From NCBI GenBank assembly GCA_937927755.1, contig CALBDB010000082.1, forward strand, positions 1-35,718: a stretch of DNA of 35,718 nucleotides, given 5' to 3'. This document shows positions 8,787-18,146 of the stretch, piece by piece. The stretch's first letter is position 1; each line of letters begins with the position of its first letter. The notes beneath the pieces were generated by a model that was not told where the DNA came from, did no database searches, and worked only from the letters and a program-made list of their open reading frames with translations. The translations under genes and the position numbers were made by a program. Origin of the DNA: an uncultured Lysobacterales bacterium (GTDB taxonomy: Bacteria > Pseudomonadota > Gammaproteobacteria > Xanthomonadales > SZUA-36).

Positions 8787-10613
8787 ATGCGCGTATTCAA
8801 AAAGATCATGAAGTGGTTAGGACTTACACTGGCCGTTATTCTGGTGTTGGGGGGCGCTTTTCTCGCCCATAGCTGGTATTTCAAGCCTGTCAATATCAAT
8901 ATTTTCTTTGCCCGCGCATTTTTGCAGGTTGCACTGGAAAGCCCGGAAATGCTCAGTTCCCTTCATGTACTGGAGCAATTTGGTATCAAGGGTCACAACG
9001 CCAAACTGGATGATGAAAGCATGGCGGCGGGCGACCGCCTTTTCGACCACCTGAAAGAAAGCCATGAAATTCTTTTGAGTTATGAAGATGAAGATCTGTC
9101 CGAGGGGGACGTCATGTCCAAGCGGATTGCGCTGAACTTGATGGAATCATTGATCGAAGCGGAAAAATTCCGTTTTCACAATTACCCGGTCAACCAGTTG
9201 TTTGGTATACAGAACGGTTTTCCATCTTTCATGGAATCGACACACCAGGTTCACAGCGCCAGGGATGCGGAGGACTATATTTCCCGTTTGTCACAGGTCG
9301 ACCGTCAGTTCAGCCAGGTGCTTGAAGGCCTCCGCCATCGCGAAAGCCTGGGAATCCTGCCGCCCCAGTTCGTGGTCACAAAAGTGCTGGAGGAAATGCG
9401 CAATTTTGTAGCCACGCCGGCCGAGGAAGGTATCCTGATGGTTTCGCTGACCGACAAGATGAAAGAGGCGGAACTGGATGAGGATGAGCAGCAACGAATC
9501 GCACTCGAGGCCAGGGCGCAGATCGAAAATACCGTCTATCCTGCCTATGGAAAGTTGATAAGTTACTTTGAATCGCTGGATGACAGAGTCAGTGAGAACA
9601 ACGGTGTCTGGGCCTTGCCGGATGGTGACGAATTCTATCGGCTGGCTATGCGCTTATTTACCACGACCGGTTATTCACCGGATTATCTGCATGACTTCGG
9701 CCTGGCCGAAGTAGACCGCATTCAAACTGAAATACTGGTGATCCTCGAAGCAGAAGGCTGGGATACTTCAAATGGGTTTAATGTGGCAATAACAGAAATG
9801 GCCGAAGATCCTGGATTCTACTATTCAGATAGCGTGGAAGGGCGCGACCAGATTCTGGCTGACTACAAGGCCATCCTTGATGAGATATCTGTTGGGCTGG
9901 AACCATATTTTGATGTAATGCCCGAGGCGGGTGTCGAAGTGGAACGAATCCCCGAGTTCAAGGAAAAGACTTCCCCCGGGGCGTACTACCAACAGCCTGC
10001 GATGGACGGATCACGTCCCGGGGTGTTTTATGCAAACCTCTACGACATAAAGGCTACGCCGCGTTACGGGATGCGTACTTTGGCATATCATGAAGGTATA
10101 CCCGGGCATCACTTTCAACTCGCTATCCAGCAACAGCAGAAAGACCTGCCATTTTTCCGGCGAATTATTCCGTCTGTAGCCTATTCTGAGGGCTGGGCGT
10201 TATATGCGGAGCAACTGGCATGGGAGCTCGGGTTCCAGGAAGATCCATATGACAATATTGGCCGTCTGCAGGGTGAGTTATTCCGCGCCGTACGCCTGGT
10301 CGTGGATACCGGTATCCATTACAAACGCTGGAACCGTGAACAGGCCATCGAATACATGATTGAAAATACTGGAACCACGGAAAGCGACGTCGTTGCCGAG
10401 ATCGAACGTTACTTCGTTATGCCGGGGCAGGCCCTGGCTTACAAGGTCGGCATGACCAAGTTGCTGGAACTGCGCGACCTGGCGCGTGCCGAGCTGGGTG
10501 ACAAGTTTGATATTCGCGAGTTCCACAATGTCGTGTTAACCAACGGTTCAGTTCCGCTGGATATACTTGAAGACCTGGTGAAGCAGTATATTGCCGGCAA
10601 CAAACAGATATGA
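8787..10613 (+). CDS. DUF885 family metallopeptidase-like protein, membrane-anchored
   Basis: The product is 608 residues. One N-terminal hydrophobic segment (about 11-28) acts as signal anchor, so the bulk is outside the cytoplasm. The DUF885 signature is YHEGIPGHHFQL, with H435, E436, H441 and H442, an HExxxGHH zinc-site motif. It is followed by SVAYSEGWALYAE, whose glutamates suit a metal site. Members are probable zinc peptidases, but few have known substrates. A second member starts at 34059, with its motif at nearly the same residue number, so they are likely paralogues. GAGG lies upstream of the ATG. Confidence 0.87.
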   Translation: MRVFKKIMKWLGLTLAVILVLGGAFLAHSWYFKPVNINIFFARAFLQVALESPEMLSSLHVLEQFGIKGHNAKLDDESMAAGDRLFDHLKESHEILLSYEDEDLSEGDVMSKRIALNLMESLIEAEKFRFHNYPVNQLFGIQNGFPSFMESTHQVHSARDAEDYISRLSQVDRQFSQVLEGLRHRESLGILPPQFVVTKVLEEMRNFVATPAEEGILMVSLTDKMKEAELDEDEQQRIALEARAQIENTVYPAYGKLISYFESLDDRVSENNGVWALPDGDEFYRLAMRLFTTTGYSPDYLHDFGLAEVDRIQTEILVILEAEGWDTSNGFNVAITEMAEDPGFYYSDSVEGRDQILADYKAILDEISVGLEPYFDVMPEAGVEVERIPEFKEKTSPGAYYQQPAMDGSRPGVFYANLYDIKATPRYGMRTLAYHEGIPGHHFQLAIQQQQKDLPFFRRIIPSVAYSEGWALYAEQLAWELGFQEDPYDNIGRLQGELFRAVRLVVDTGIHYKRWNREQAIEYMIENTGTTESDVVAEIERYFVMPGQALAYKVGMTKLLELRDLARAELGDKFDIREFHNVVLTNGSVPLDILEDLVKQYIAGNKQI

Positions 10614-10692
10614 CCTGGAAACACGACGCATTCGATTTTCCTGATGGATGTTGAAACCGTGCTTCAGACCGATGGACCACAGGATGAAATTT

Positions 10693-13002
10693 ATGACTGA
10701 CATTATCAAACCAATATATCTATTAGCTATATCTGCAGTATTTATATTGTTTAATTCAACCAGCACCTCTGCCCAGGAAGCAGGTTGGCCCCGGGACGTG
10801 AAACTCGAATCGGGCGTATTGACCATCTACCAGCCGCAGGTGGATGACATGGATAATGACATTCTTCAATTCAGGGCAGCGGTTTCTTACAAGGCTGTCG
10901 CAAGCCCCGCGCCCGTGTTTGGGGCGGCATGGTTTCAGTCACGGGTTGAGATCGATCGCGAAGAGCGCATGGTAACTATTGTAACGCTTGAGGTTACAGA
11001 TACGCGTTTTCCCGAAGGTTCGGAAAATGTCAGGGCCGAGTTTGAACAGGTGATCAAAACAGGCTTGCCCACCTGGTCGATAGATTTTTCCCTGGATGAC
11101 CTGTTGACCTCATTGGAAGCATCCGAAGAACAGATCACCGCGGCCAACGACTTGAACATGGATCCGCCGTATATCTTCTACCGGGACAAGCCGGCTTTGT
11201 TGATCATGATTGATGGTGACCCGGTGCTGCGTGAAATTGAGAACTCACCTTACAAAGCAGTCATCAACACGCCCTATCCGTTAATCCTTGACCCCGGCAA
11301 GAGTACTTACTATCTTAACGCGGCCAAAGACGTGTGGTACCAGTCCGGCAAAGCCACGGGGCCTTACCGATACCTGGCGAAGCCCCCTGCCGATATTTCG
11401 AATATGGTAGACCAGTCGGAGATGGAGGTCAGCGATGAAGTGGTGACGGCCAGTAATGCACCGGAAGTTGTGGTTAGCACCAATCCGGCGGAACTGATAG
11501 TTACCGAGGGGGAAGCACAGTTCGAACCGTTGGTCGATGACTTGCTAGTGATTTCCAATTCTGCCTCGGACGTGTTTATGCATGTCAGCGGGCAGAGGTA
11601 TTTTATCGTGCTATCCGGACGCTGGTTCAATTCTGCGTCGATGGAAGGTCCCTGGGAGTACGTTAAATCAGATGGACTGCCGGCGGCGTTCCAGAATATT
11701 CCAGAAGATTCAAACCAGGCGGATTCGCGGGTGTATGTCGCAGGAACAGACGAGGCCCGTGAAGCAGTTATGGATGCGCAGATTCCACAAACAGCCGCAG
11801 TTAGCAAGGGCAGGGTGGATATAGAAGTAACTTACGATGGCGAGCCCCGTTTTGACAAGATCAAGGGCAGCAACCTGGAATATGCCGAGAACACCGCTTC
11901 GACGGTACTTAAATCAGGCAGAGAGTACTACCTGGTGGAAGATGCTGTCTGGTACGTGGGGCCTTCACCCGCAGGCCCTTGGGATGTTGCGGAAAGCAGA
12001 CCGGATGAGGTGGACTCCATTCCTCCGGAGAGCCCGGTATATAACGTCAAGTACGTATACATTTACGAAACTACGCCGGAGGTTGTTTATGTAGGATATA
12101 CACCCGGGTATACCGGAAGTTACGTTTACCACACAACCATCGTGTACGGCACTGGCTGGTACTACCGCCCCTGGGTATCTCCGTATTATTACTATCCACG
12201 CCAGGCAACCTGGGGATTCCATGTCACTTATAACCCATGGACAGGCTGGGGCTTCGGTTTGAGTTGGGGTTGGGGGCCATTCAGGATAGGTTTTCATTCC
12301 GGTGGTTACTGGCATCGTCATCACCATTGGCACCACCGCCACTATGGTGGTTGGGGGGCAGGCGGCTACCGTCCGCGGCCGGTTCACTATGGCAATAATA
12401 ATATAAATATCAACAATATAAATATAAATAACCCGAAAATATCGACCAGGGACAATAACCTTTATCGTGACAAGGGCCAGGCCGCCAGGGTCAGGGATAC
12501 CCGTGATACACCCATGAACCGGGAAGCGCGGGATCGTGTTGCTTCAGCCGACCGGAGTAAAGTATCTGACCGTGCGGCGAGCGTGAATACGGGTGCGGGA
12601 CGCGACCGGGCTGCGGACCTGGGCAGCCCCGGAAAACAAAACAACGTATTTACGGATAAGCAGGGCAATGTCTATCGCAATACCGAAAACGGTTGGCAAA
12701 AACGTGACAGCGGAGGCTGGTCAAATACGACGGGAACAGCCGGGACCGGAGCTGCCAGGCCTTCAGCCGGCACTGCGGCCGCACAACCAGCCACCCGGCC
12801 TGCAACCGGCCAATACCAGTCCCCTGGCGCGTCGACTAGACAGAGTCCGGCCTACAGGTCGTCAAATTCCGGCTACAACAAACCGTCAACCCTAGACCGG
12901 CAGGATTACTCCAGGCAGCGGTCTACAAGCCGTAATATGCAGTATTCACAACAACGAAATGCGCAACCACGCAGCCGGCCAAGTGGTGGCCGGCGCAGGT
13001 AA
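10693..13002 (+). CDS. Large secreted protein with WY/GPW repeats and a His/Trp/Gly-rich tail
   Basis: I chose the ATG at 10693 (769 residues) because AGGA precedes it by about eight bases and the signal peptide MTDIIKPIYLLAISAVFIL then begins properly, with likely cleavage after STSA. In-frame ATGs at 10648 and 10684 are alternatives. The body has three related modules, each ending in a pattern like YYL...VWY...GPW....P (genomic about 11305-11390, 11595-11665, 11925-11990). Then come a Tyr-rich stretch, a Gly/Trp/His segment with many HHxHH runs (about 12230-12370), an Asn/Ile low-complexity run and a long Arg/Ser/Gln-rich disordered tail. Relatives are annotated only loosely (carbohydrate-binding family V/XII names occur). 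Metal binding by the His run is possible. Function unknown. Confidence 0.8.
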   Translation: MTDIIKPIYLLAISAVFILFNSTSTSAQEAGWPRDVKLESGVLTIYQPQVDDMDNDILQFRAAVSYKAVASPAPVFGAAWFQSRVEIDREERMVTIVTLEVTDTRFPEGSENVRAEFEQVIKTGLPTWSIDFSLDDLLTSLEASEEQITAANDLNMDPPYIFYRDKPALLIMIDGDPVLREIENSPYKAVINTPYPLILDPGKSTYYLNAAKDVWYQSGKATGPYRYLAKPPADISNMVDQSEMEVSDEVVTASNAPEVVVSTNPAELIVTEGEAQFEPLVDDLLVISNSASDVFMHVSGQRYFIVLSGRWFNSASMEGPWEYVKSDGLPAAFQNIPEDSNQADSRVYVAGTDEAREAVMDAQIPQTAAVSKGRVDIEVTYDGEPRFDKIKGSNLEYAENTASTVLKSGREYYLVEDAVWYVGPSPAGPWDVAESRPDEVDSIPPESPVYNVKYVYIYETTPEVVYVGYTPGYTGSYVYHTTIVYGTGWYYRPWVSPYYYYPRQATWGFHVTYNPWTGWGFGLSWGWGPFRIGFHSGGYWHRHHHWHHRHYGGWGAGGYRPRPVHYGNNNININNININNPKISTRDNNLYRDKGQAARVRDTRDTPMNREARDRVASADRSKVSDRAASVNTGAGRDRAADLGSPGKQNNVFTDKQGNVYRNTENGWQKRDSGGWSNTTGTAGTGAARPSAGTAAAQPATRPATGQYQSPGASTRQSPAYRSSNSGYNKPSTLDRQDYSRQRSTSRNMQYSQQRNAQPRSRPSGGRRR

Positions 13003-13021
13003 CGGCTGATTGATGGTCAAG

Positions 13022-13048
13022 CGGGGTGCATCGCAGGTGTGCACCCCG
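13022..13048. terminator. Bidirectional terminator-like hairpin between convergent genes
   Basis: A perfect 9-bp stem (CGGGGTGCA at 13022-13030 pairing with TGCACCCCG at 13040-13048) lies between the convergent stops at 13002 and 13053. There is no T tract on either side, so termination strength is uncertain. Confidence 0.6.
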
Positions 13049-13052
13049 TCAC

Positions 13053-13799
13053 TCAGTAAATCCAGGGGTCGATTGCGAGGCCGTCAACCACCGCGCCGCT
13101 GCGTGCATCCAGAATGGCTGCAAACTGCCCGTTGGCAAGCATGGCCGGAACAAACTGCAGTAGGGTGATATCAACACCGTGTTTCCGGGCAAGTTTATCG
13201 ATTTTTTCTGTGGATTCCGGTCGGGCGTCACGCAGTGCGGTCAGGGGGCGAGCCGTTTCCAGGACAAGTTGCTGTTTTCCCCTGTAAGGGCTCCAGAATT
13301 CAGGGCGGTATTGCAGGTCGGGTTTACCTTCGAACATCACCTCCCGCAACAGCTTCTGCAAACCTTTCTCATCTTTTGGCATTTCTGCATGAAGCAGGAT
13401 GGGTCCGGCGAAGGGCTTGTCCAGGAATTCCGGGTTCGTGATGCTGGAGGTATCCACATCCCTTACCGAAAGCACGTCAAAGCGATCTAAAGCAAAAACC
13501 ATGAAGTATGGCCGGTTCAGGTAAACCGCGCGAACACCCCAGCCAACAGCCAGCAACTGGACAAGGATGATGATGACCAGGTCAAATGCCAGGGCGCGCT
13601 TGTCGGCCTTGTAGACCAGCCACGTCAGCGCGGGCCCGAGCAAGCCGGCGCTCAGGATCAATGCCAATGAAAATTTATCACTATGCCTGAACTGCAGGAA
13701 AGGATAGGGATACCAGGTAAACAGTATCAGGCTGCCAATGATTGTCAGTACCAACAGGCTTGGCAGCAGGTGTGTTAATGCAAGTCGTGATCTTCCCAT
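13053..13799 (-). CDS. tfpZ: TfpZ-like type IV pilin accessory protein
   Basis: The product is 248 residues. The N-terminal half has three to four transmembrane helices (LLPSLLVLTIIGSLILF, then FSLALILSAGLLGPALTW and LVIIILVQLLAVGWGV). The C-terminal half is soluble, with the family's YLNRPYFMVFALDRFDVLS pattern. TfpZ/FimB-type proteins help pilin assembly or stability at the inner membrane. No pilin gene lies next to it, so it is an orphan here. The downstream gene order on this strand is Bax-like gene, then this one, with about 60 bases between, so they may share a transcript. The symbol is by family resemblance. Confidence 0.75.
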   Translation of the reverse strand: MGRSRLALTHLLPSLLVLTIIGSLILFTWYPYPFLQFRHSDKFSLALILSAGLLGPALTWLVYKADKRALAFDLVIIILVQLLAVGWGVRAVYLNRPYFMVFALDRFDVLSVRDVDTSSITNPEFLDKPFAGPILLHAEMPKDEKGLQKLLREVMFEGKPDLQYRPEFWSPYRGKQQLVLETARPLTALRDARPESTEKIDKLARKHGVDITLLQFVPAMLANGQFAAILDARSGAVVDGLAIDPWIY

Positions 13800-13857
13800 T
13801 CAGGTTCTTTCCTATGTGGCAGTGAGCGGGCCGCCGGGACAGCGAACAGGCATCGGT

Positions 13858-15057
13858 TTATTCGCCCTGGAAGTAAATGGGTTCGCCCTGCAACAGGCGC
13901 AACTTGTCAGCCCTTTCAAGACGGTTGTAACTGATCGTGCCTTTTAACTCTTCGGTGTACTCCGTCCCGCGCTCTGAATAGGATATCAGCGTGTCTGCCA
14001 GGCTCTTGCCGTCCAGTACGATCCGGCCTTGCTGGTCGCCGCGTTGAGTGGCACGGACCTCCCTGAAATCTGCATAAGCATTGTGCGTATTGAGGTTCAT
14101 GATATAGGAGCGCACTGAATCGATGGGCTTATCAAATGACTTGATACCATAGTTTCCCATTCCCTCGCGTTGCTGTTTTGGTTTGACGGCATTTTTGCCC
14201 CAGTCCCATTGCCCAAACAGGGCATTGGCGGTATGTGCAAACCGGGATGTCGCGTAACCACTTTCATGGGCTGCCTGGGCCAGCGCCAGTGACGGCGGCA
14301 CCATGTCCACGCGCTTTAAAAGCTCCTGTAGTTGCTGCTCGTCGAGGGGCCCATCGGCATCGTTCTTGAGCACCCTGTAGCTTCGGGCCATTTCAGTCAG
14401 CCGCTGTGCCTGTTCATCGGTGAAACTGCCGTCGGCGCCACGTTCGTCGAGGATTGAAAGCAGGGCTGCGCGTTCACGCAGGACAGCGTCGTTTTCAAAC
14501 AGAACCAGGCTCAGCAAAACCCTGTAAAAAATGCTCTTCTTGTACTGAACGGTCAAATCATCCGACCATCCCTGTCTTATCCTTACGACCAGGACGGGTG
14601 GAATGGCGGCGGTTTCACCGGAATCTATCCTGTCACCGGTGTAACCCAACTGGTCAAAATACCAAAACAGGTAGTCCTTGCTGACGTTGGTGTACACGTC
14701 GTAGCCATCAGCGTCGATCAGTTCGGGCCTCGGTAAAGGTTCATCGGTCCGGTCAATGGATTGGCGCGCCAGGTCGAACTCTGACGTGGTCCCGGCTGCG
14801 GCTTTTGGTGCGCCGATGGTGGCGTGTATCTGGGCAACCTCGGAAAGCGCTTCATCCGGGTTTGTTGCCGGAGATTGCGCCGGTGCTTCAGCGCTAACAG
14901 GTTCCGGCGCCGCAGTCTCCTGCGCGGCAGTTTTGGCGCCCTGCTTTTCTTCTGCGCTTGACTGCTCATGGGCATAAAGCAGTGCAAAACCGATGGCGAT
15001 CAAAATTACAGCAATTAATGCCGCAATAAAATTATTGGATTTAAACTTGGATTTCAT
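13858..15057 (-). CDS. bax: Bax-like glucosaminidase domain protein
   Basis: From the ATG at 15055-15057 the product is 399 residues; a longer start at 15129 adds 24 residues before the membrane segment and is less likely. A single N-terminal helix (about 11-29) anchors it in the inner membrane. A 70-residue Ala/Glu/Pro-rich linker follows, then the Bax domain, with LAQAAHESGYATSRFA (E265 as candidate catalytic acid), ALFGQWDW and YGIKSFDKPIDSVRSYIMNLN split over about 50 residues. By family it is a peptidoglycan N-acetylglucosaminidase of the FlgJ-like group facing the periplasm. No flagellar or division genes adjoin it. Confidence 0.88.
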   Translation of the reverse strand: MKSKFKSNNFIAALIAVILIAIGFALLYAHEQSSAEEKQGAKTAAQETAAPEPVSAEAPAQSPATNPDEALSEVAQIHATIGAPKAAAGTTSEFDLARQSIDRTDEPLPRPELIDADGYDVYTNVSKDYLFWYFDQLGYTGDRIDSGETAAIPPVLVVRIRQGWSDDLTVQYKKSIFYRVLLSLVLFENDAVLRERAALLSILDERGADGSFTDEQAQRLTEMARSYRVLKNDADGPLDEQQLQELLKRVDMVPPSLALAQAAHESGYATSRFAHTANALFGQWDWGKNAVKPKQQREGMGNYGIKSFDKPIDSVRSYIMNLNTHNAYADFREVRATQRGDQQGRIVLDGKSLADTLISYSERGTEYTEELKGTISYNRLERADKLRLLQGEPIYFQGE

Positions 15058-15172
15058 AGCTAATAACCGGTTGTGGCAATGGTCATGTAGTATATCAGCG
15101 CTATTAATGAAATACCGTGGTATACACATTGTCGAACGTGAGTATTATTTATTTTTGATCGAGGGGAATCCC

Positions 15173-15835
15173 ATGACGAACAGGATACTGATTACCGGCG
15201 CCAACCGGGGTATTGGCCTGGAGTTGTGCCGCCAGCTAAAGGCGCGCGGGGATCAGCTTATCGCTGTCTGCCGGCGCGCAAGTGACGATCTGCGTGCAAT
15301 GGATCTGCGTGTGATCGAGGATGTAGACGTTGGCTCTGACGCGTCACTTGCCCGGTTGAAGGATCAACTGGCTAATGAGGGTCTCGACTGGCTGATCAAT
15401 AACGCCGGGATTTTGTCGGTTGAGTCACTCGACAGTCTTGATTTCGAGGCCATGGAGCAGCAGTTCAGGATCAATGCGCTTGGGCCATTGCGCGTCACTG
15501 CAGCATTACTGCCGAACTTGGCCCGAGGCGCGAGGGTTGGCATTATTACGAGCCGTATGGGGTCAATTGCCGACAACACATCAGGCGCTTATTACGGCTA
15601 CCGGATGTCAAAGGCTGCGGTGAACATGGCAGGTATGAGCCTGGCACGTGATTTACTGGAAAGGGGTATTGCCGTATCCCTGATTCACCCGGGGATGGTG
15701 GCCACCGACATGACCGGTGGCCAGGGTGTTTCACCCGTGCTGTCAGCCAGCGGAATCATCGCGCGCATGGATGCACTGGACATCTCTGATACGGGCAGTT
15801 TCTGGCATGCGCAAGGTGAGCGTTTGCCCTGGTAG
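15173..15835 (+). CDS. Short-chain dehydrogenase/reductase (SDR)
   Basis: The product is 220 residues from the ATG at 15173, preceded by GAGGGGA; longer frames upstream lack family similarity. The Rossmann cofactor motif TGANRGIG is at 8-15, NNAG at 76-79, and the catalytic YxxxK is Y143/K147 (YRMSK). The usual active-site serine is probably S127 or S131. It resembles the carbonyl-reductase-like SDRs with a short C-terminus. The substrate is unknown. It faces the PLP enzyme gene tail to tail, 28 bases apart. Confidence 0.92.
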   Translation: MTNRILITGANRGIGLELCRQLKARGDQLIAVCRRASDDLRAMDLRVIEDVDVGSDASLARLKDQLANEGLDWLINNAGILSVESLDSLDFEAMEQQFRINALGPLRVTAALLPNLARGARVGIITSRMGSIADNTSGAYYGYRMSKAAVNMAGMSLARDLLERGIAVSLIHPGMVATDMTGGQGVSPVLSASGIIARMDALDISDTGSFWHAQGERLPW

Positions 15836-15863
15836 CATCCGGTTCTCAACCCGGAAAAATGTT

Positions 15864-17105
15864 CTAGGCGATACGTTGAGCCGGTGATTGTCCCACCTGT
15901 TCCAATGCCCCGAGCAATTGCGCCCATCTTTGTTCGGTGGTTCCGGTGTAACCAATCGAAAGACGGATCAGTCCCGGCGAAATGTGAGCAGCAGTTTTGT
16001 CTTCATCCGTCATTTCACTTGACGTGCTGCTGCCGGAGCAGGACATCAACGTGTCGAAATAACCGAGGCTCACCGCTACAAAGCCAAAGTTGTGCTCATT
16101 CTGCAGTAGTTCCAGCAGTTCGTTGGCACGCTCTTCGGTTCCCATGTCGAGGGTCAAGATTCCACCGTAGCCGTATTCCGGGCAGTGTATTTCGCTCATC
16201 AGTTCGTGGTCTGGATGGTTGGGCAAGCCCGGGTAGTTGACGGCCATTCCCATCGCGTGTAGGCGTTCGGCAAAAATACGCGTGCGTTGCCCGTGTTCTG
16301 TCATCCGTATCGGCAGATGGGGTATGCGCAGGCTGATGTTGAAAGCGACCTGAGGATCCATGGTTGGTCCGAAAATCATCAGCATTCCGGTGTGCAGGTC
16401 CATCAGTTGCTCTATGAAGGCGGTATCGGCACACACGGCGCCCGCAATATAGTCGGACGCCCCGCTGATGAACTTGGTCATACTGTGCACGACGATGTCC
16501 GCTCCCAGCTTTTTCGGGCTCAGGATTAACGGCGTGAAGGTATTGTCCACCACCAGTTGCAGACCATGGCGTTTTGCAATCTTGCTAAGGGCAGGGATGT
16601 CGGCGATGCGCAGCGTGGGGTTGGCCATGCTCTCGGTATAGATGACACGGGTGCGTTCAGTTATGGCAGCCTCTACCACCGCGAGGTCTGTAATGTCTAC
16701 GAGCGTTGTATTGATGCCGGTCTTTCCCGGAAGCAGGTCATGCATCAGGGCATAAGTTCCGCCGTAGACCGCGTTTGAAGATACGATATGGTCACCGGTG
16801 TCACACAACTGCATCAACGTGGCTGAGATCGCAGACATGCCGCTGGCCGTGCAATATGCGGCCTCGGTTCCTTCCAGTGCGGCCAGTTGCTTCCCGAGGT
16901 TGTAAACCGTCGGGTTGAAGTGGCGTCCATACAGGTAACAGCCGCCATGGTCGGGGCCTTTTTTTCCGCCAAATATCTCCGGCATGATATCCGGATGCAT
17001 CACTGTGAAAGTAGTACTTGCCTCAACGGACATATTCACGCCGCCGTGTTCGCCAAATTCGTGGCGGGTATTGGCTAGGGTCTCAACAGGGTTTTGGTGC
17101 TTCAT
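15864..17105 (-). CDS. Cys/Met metabolism PLP-dependent enzyme (gamma-lyase-like)
   Basis: The product is 413 residues, the usual length of the cystathionine/methionine lyase family. YGRHFNPT (59-66) gives the phosphate-binding Tyr-Arg, ASGMSA is at 87-92, DNTF at 187-190, and the PLP lysine is K211 in SMTKFISG. The Tyr at 114 (NAVYGGT) matches the catalytic Tyr of methionine gamma-lyase. The Cys that marks true methionine gamma-lyases two residues later is Gly here. The substrate may therefore be cystathionine, homocysteine derivatives or another sulfur or gamma-substituted amino acid. It is divergent from an Lrp-type regulator 120 bases away, which probably controls it. Confidence 0.85.
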   Translation of the reverse strand: MKHQNPVETLANTRHEFGEHGGVNMSVEASTTFTVMHPDIMPEIFGGKKGPDHGGCYLYGRHFNPTVYNLGKQLAALEGTEAAYCTASGMSAISATLMQLCDTGDHIVSSNAVYGGTYALMHDLLPGKTGINTTLVDITDLAVVEAAITERTRVIYTESMANPTLRIADIPALSKIAKRHGLQLVVDNTFTPLILSPKKLGADIVVHSMTKFISGASDYIAGAVCADTAFIEQLMDLHTGMLMIFGPTMDPQVAFNISLRIPHLPIRMTEHGQRTRIFAERLHAMGMAVNYPGLPNHPDHELMSEIHCPEYGYGGILTLDMGTEERANELLELLQNEHNFGFVAVSLGYFDTLMSCSGSSTSSEMTDEDKTAAHISPGLIRLSIGYTGTTEQRWAQLLGALEQVGQSPAQRIA

Positions 17106-17177
17106 ATGGTTATCGCCAGTGGCGCCTCCCCATTTTGGGTTTATGAACTAATAGCTATTTGAAGTTCTGGCTATAGC

Positions 17178-17198
17178 GAATATTATAGAATAATATTC
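17178..17198. promoter_or_regulatory. Perfect AT-rich palindrome, probable Lrp-type operator
   Basis: GAATATTAT (17178-17186) and ATAATATTC (17190-17198) form a perfect 9+3+9 inverted repeat in the middle of the divergent PLP enzyme/Lrp intergenic region. Lrp/AsnC proteins bind AT-rich imperfect dyads, so this is the obvious site for the adjacent regulator. TGGCTATAGC abuts it at 17168-17177. Confidence 0.65.
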
Positions 17199-17239
17199 AT
17201 TAATAAATAGTTGTCACGAATTATATGCGGAATAGGCCC

Positions 17240-17716
17240 ATGAAAAAGACACTTGATCGAATCGACTACGAAATTTTGACTCTGTTACAAAAGAATGCTC
17301 GGATTTCCAACAAGGAGATTGCACGAAAGGTTGGCCTGGCTGCCTCGACCTGCCTGGTCCGCATACGGGTGCTGCAAACTGCCGGCGTGATTAGCGGTTT
17401 TCATGCGGAAATTGAGCCGGCGAGCCTGGGTGTCGGTATCCAGGCAATGATTGCTGTCCGGCTTATACGCCACTTCAAGCCGGATGTAGATGCGTTCCGC
17501 AGTCATGCGCTGGGATTACCCGAAGTGGTTCAGCTTTATCATGTCGCCGGGCCCATAGATTTCCTGGTGCATGTCTGGGCGCGCAATTCGAATCACTTGC
17601 GTGACCTGGCAATGACGGCGTTCACCTCGCGTGAAGAAGTCGCACATATTGAGACCGAACTGATCTTTGAGCACATTCGCAGCACCGAAGTGCCGTCTTT
17701 CACGGACACGGTTTGA
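17240..17716 (+). CDS. Lrp/AsnC family transcriptional regulator
   Basis: The product is 158 residues from the ATG at 17240 (163 from an in-frame ATG at 17225). The N-terminal winged helix-turn-helix is typical: LDRIDYEILTLLQKNARIS, then NKEIARKVGLAASTCLVRI, split around residue 23. The C-terminal RAM domain (about 65-150) would bind an amino acid ligand and form the octamer or dimer; it includes HVAGPIDFLVHVWA. It is divergent from the PLP enzyme, with a perfect palindrome between them, so it probably senses a sulfur or other amino acid and regulates that gene and itself. Neither candidate start has a strong ribosome site. Confidence 0.93.
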   Translation: MKKTLDRIDYEILTLLQKNARISNKEIARKVGLAASTCLVRIRVLQTAGVISGFHAEIEPASLGVGIQAMIAVRLIRHFKPDVDAFRSHALGLPEVVQLYHVAGPIDFLVHVWARNSNHLRDLAMTAFTSREEVAHIETELIFEHIRSTEVPSFTDTV

Positions 17717-17796
17717 ATTTCAGATACGTTTGTTGGCAGGTACTTTCCCTTGACTGATTTTTGTTTTGTGCAAAATGTGAATGTTTGATCTATACT

Positions 17797-18146
17797 CATA
17801 AGTGTTAAGGGGCAGAATAAATTCTGCTTGTAATAAAGATGGGGGGAACCTTCTTTAACCGTATGATCCTACTCGCTTAACTGGGGATCATATGAGCGTA
17901 TATCCCCGCATACAATAAGAATCGGTACAGCTTGAGGGTGGAGGACCTGAACGCTGATTGCCAACGATTGGCAAGGTTTCTACGGTTGAGTTTACCAACC
18001 GTAAAGCTTTTGACATGGAAAGTGGTTTCCGGATTTGCCGTAACCACAAAGTCTCCTGAAATTGATTCGATGATTGCCTGGAGAGGTAATCGGAATTGCA
18101 TGGTGGATTCCGCGTTGTCGGACCACGTTTAAGGAGATAAAAAAAA
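17797..18146 (+). ncRNA. Hairpin-rich untranslated leader (candidate structured RNA)
   Basis: This 430-base gap between stop 17716 and the small gene at 18147 contains several perfect or near-perfect hairpins: GCAGAA/TTCTGC near 17812-17826, AAAGA/TCTTT near 17835-17856, TATGATCC/GGATCATA at 17862-17892, TTGCCA/TGGCAA at 17958-17974, and TACGGTTG/CAACCGTA at 17981-18003. TATACT at 17791-17796 is a possible -10, with only a weak -35. It matches no riboswitch class I know. It may be a regulatory leader for the small membrane protein or an independent RNA. Boundaries are guesses. Confidence 0.4.

Noticed and set aside
17932-18132. Short plus-strand frame (66 codons) in the hairpin-rich leader
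   Set aside because: It needs a TTG start without a ribosome site and runs across two perfect hairpins; composition is not protein-like.
17797-18146. Known riboswitch (SAM, glycine, c-di-GMP) before the small membrane gene
   Set aside because: I looked for conserved cores of these classes and found none; only unspecific hairpins are visible.
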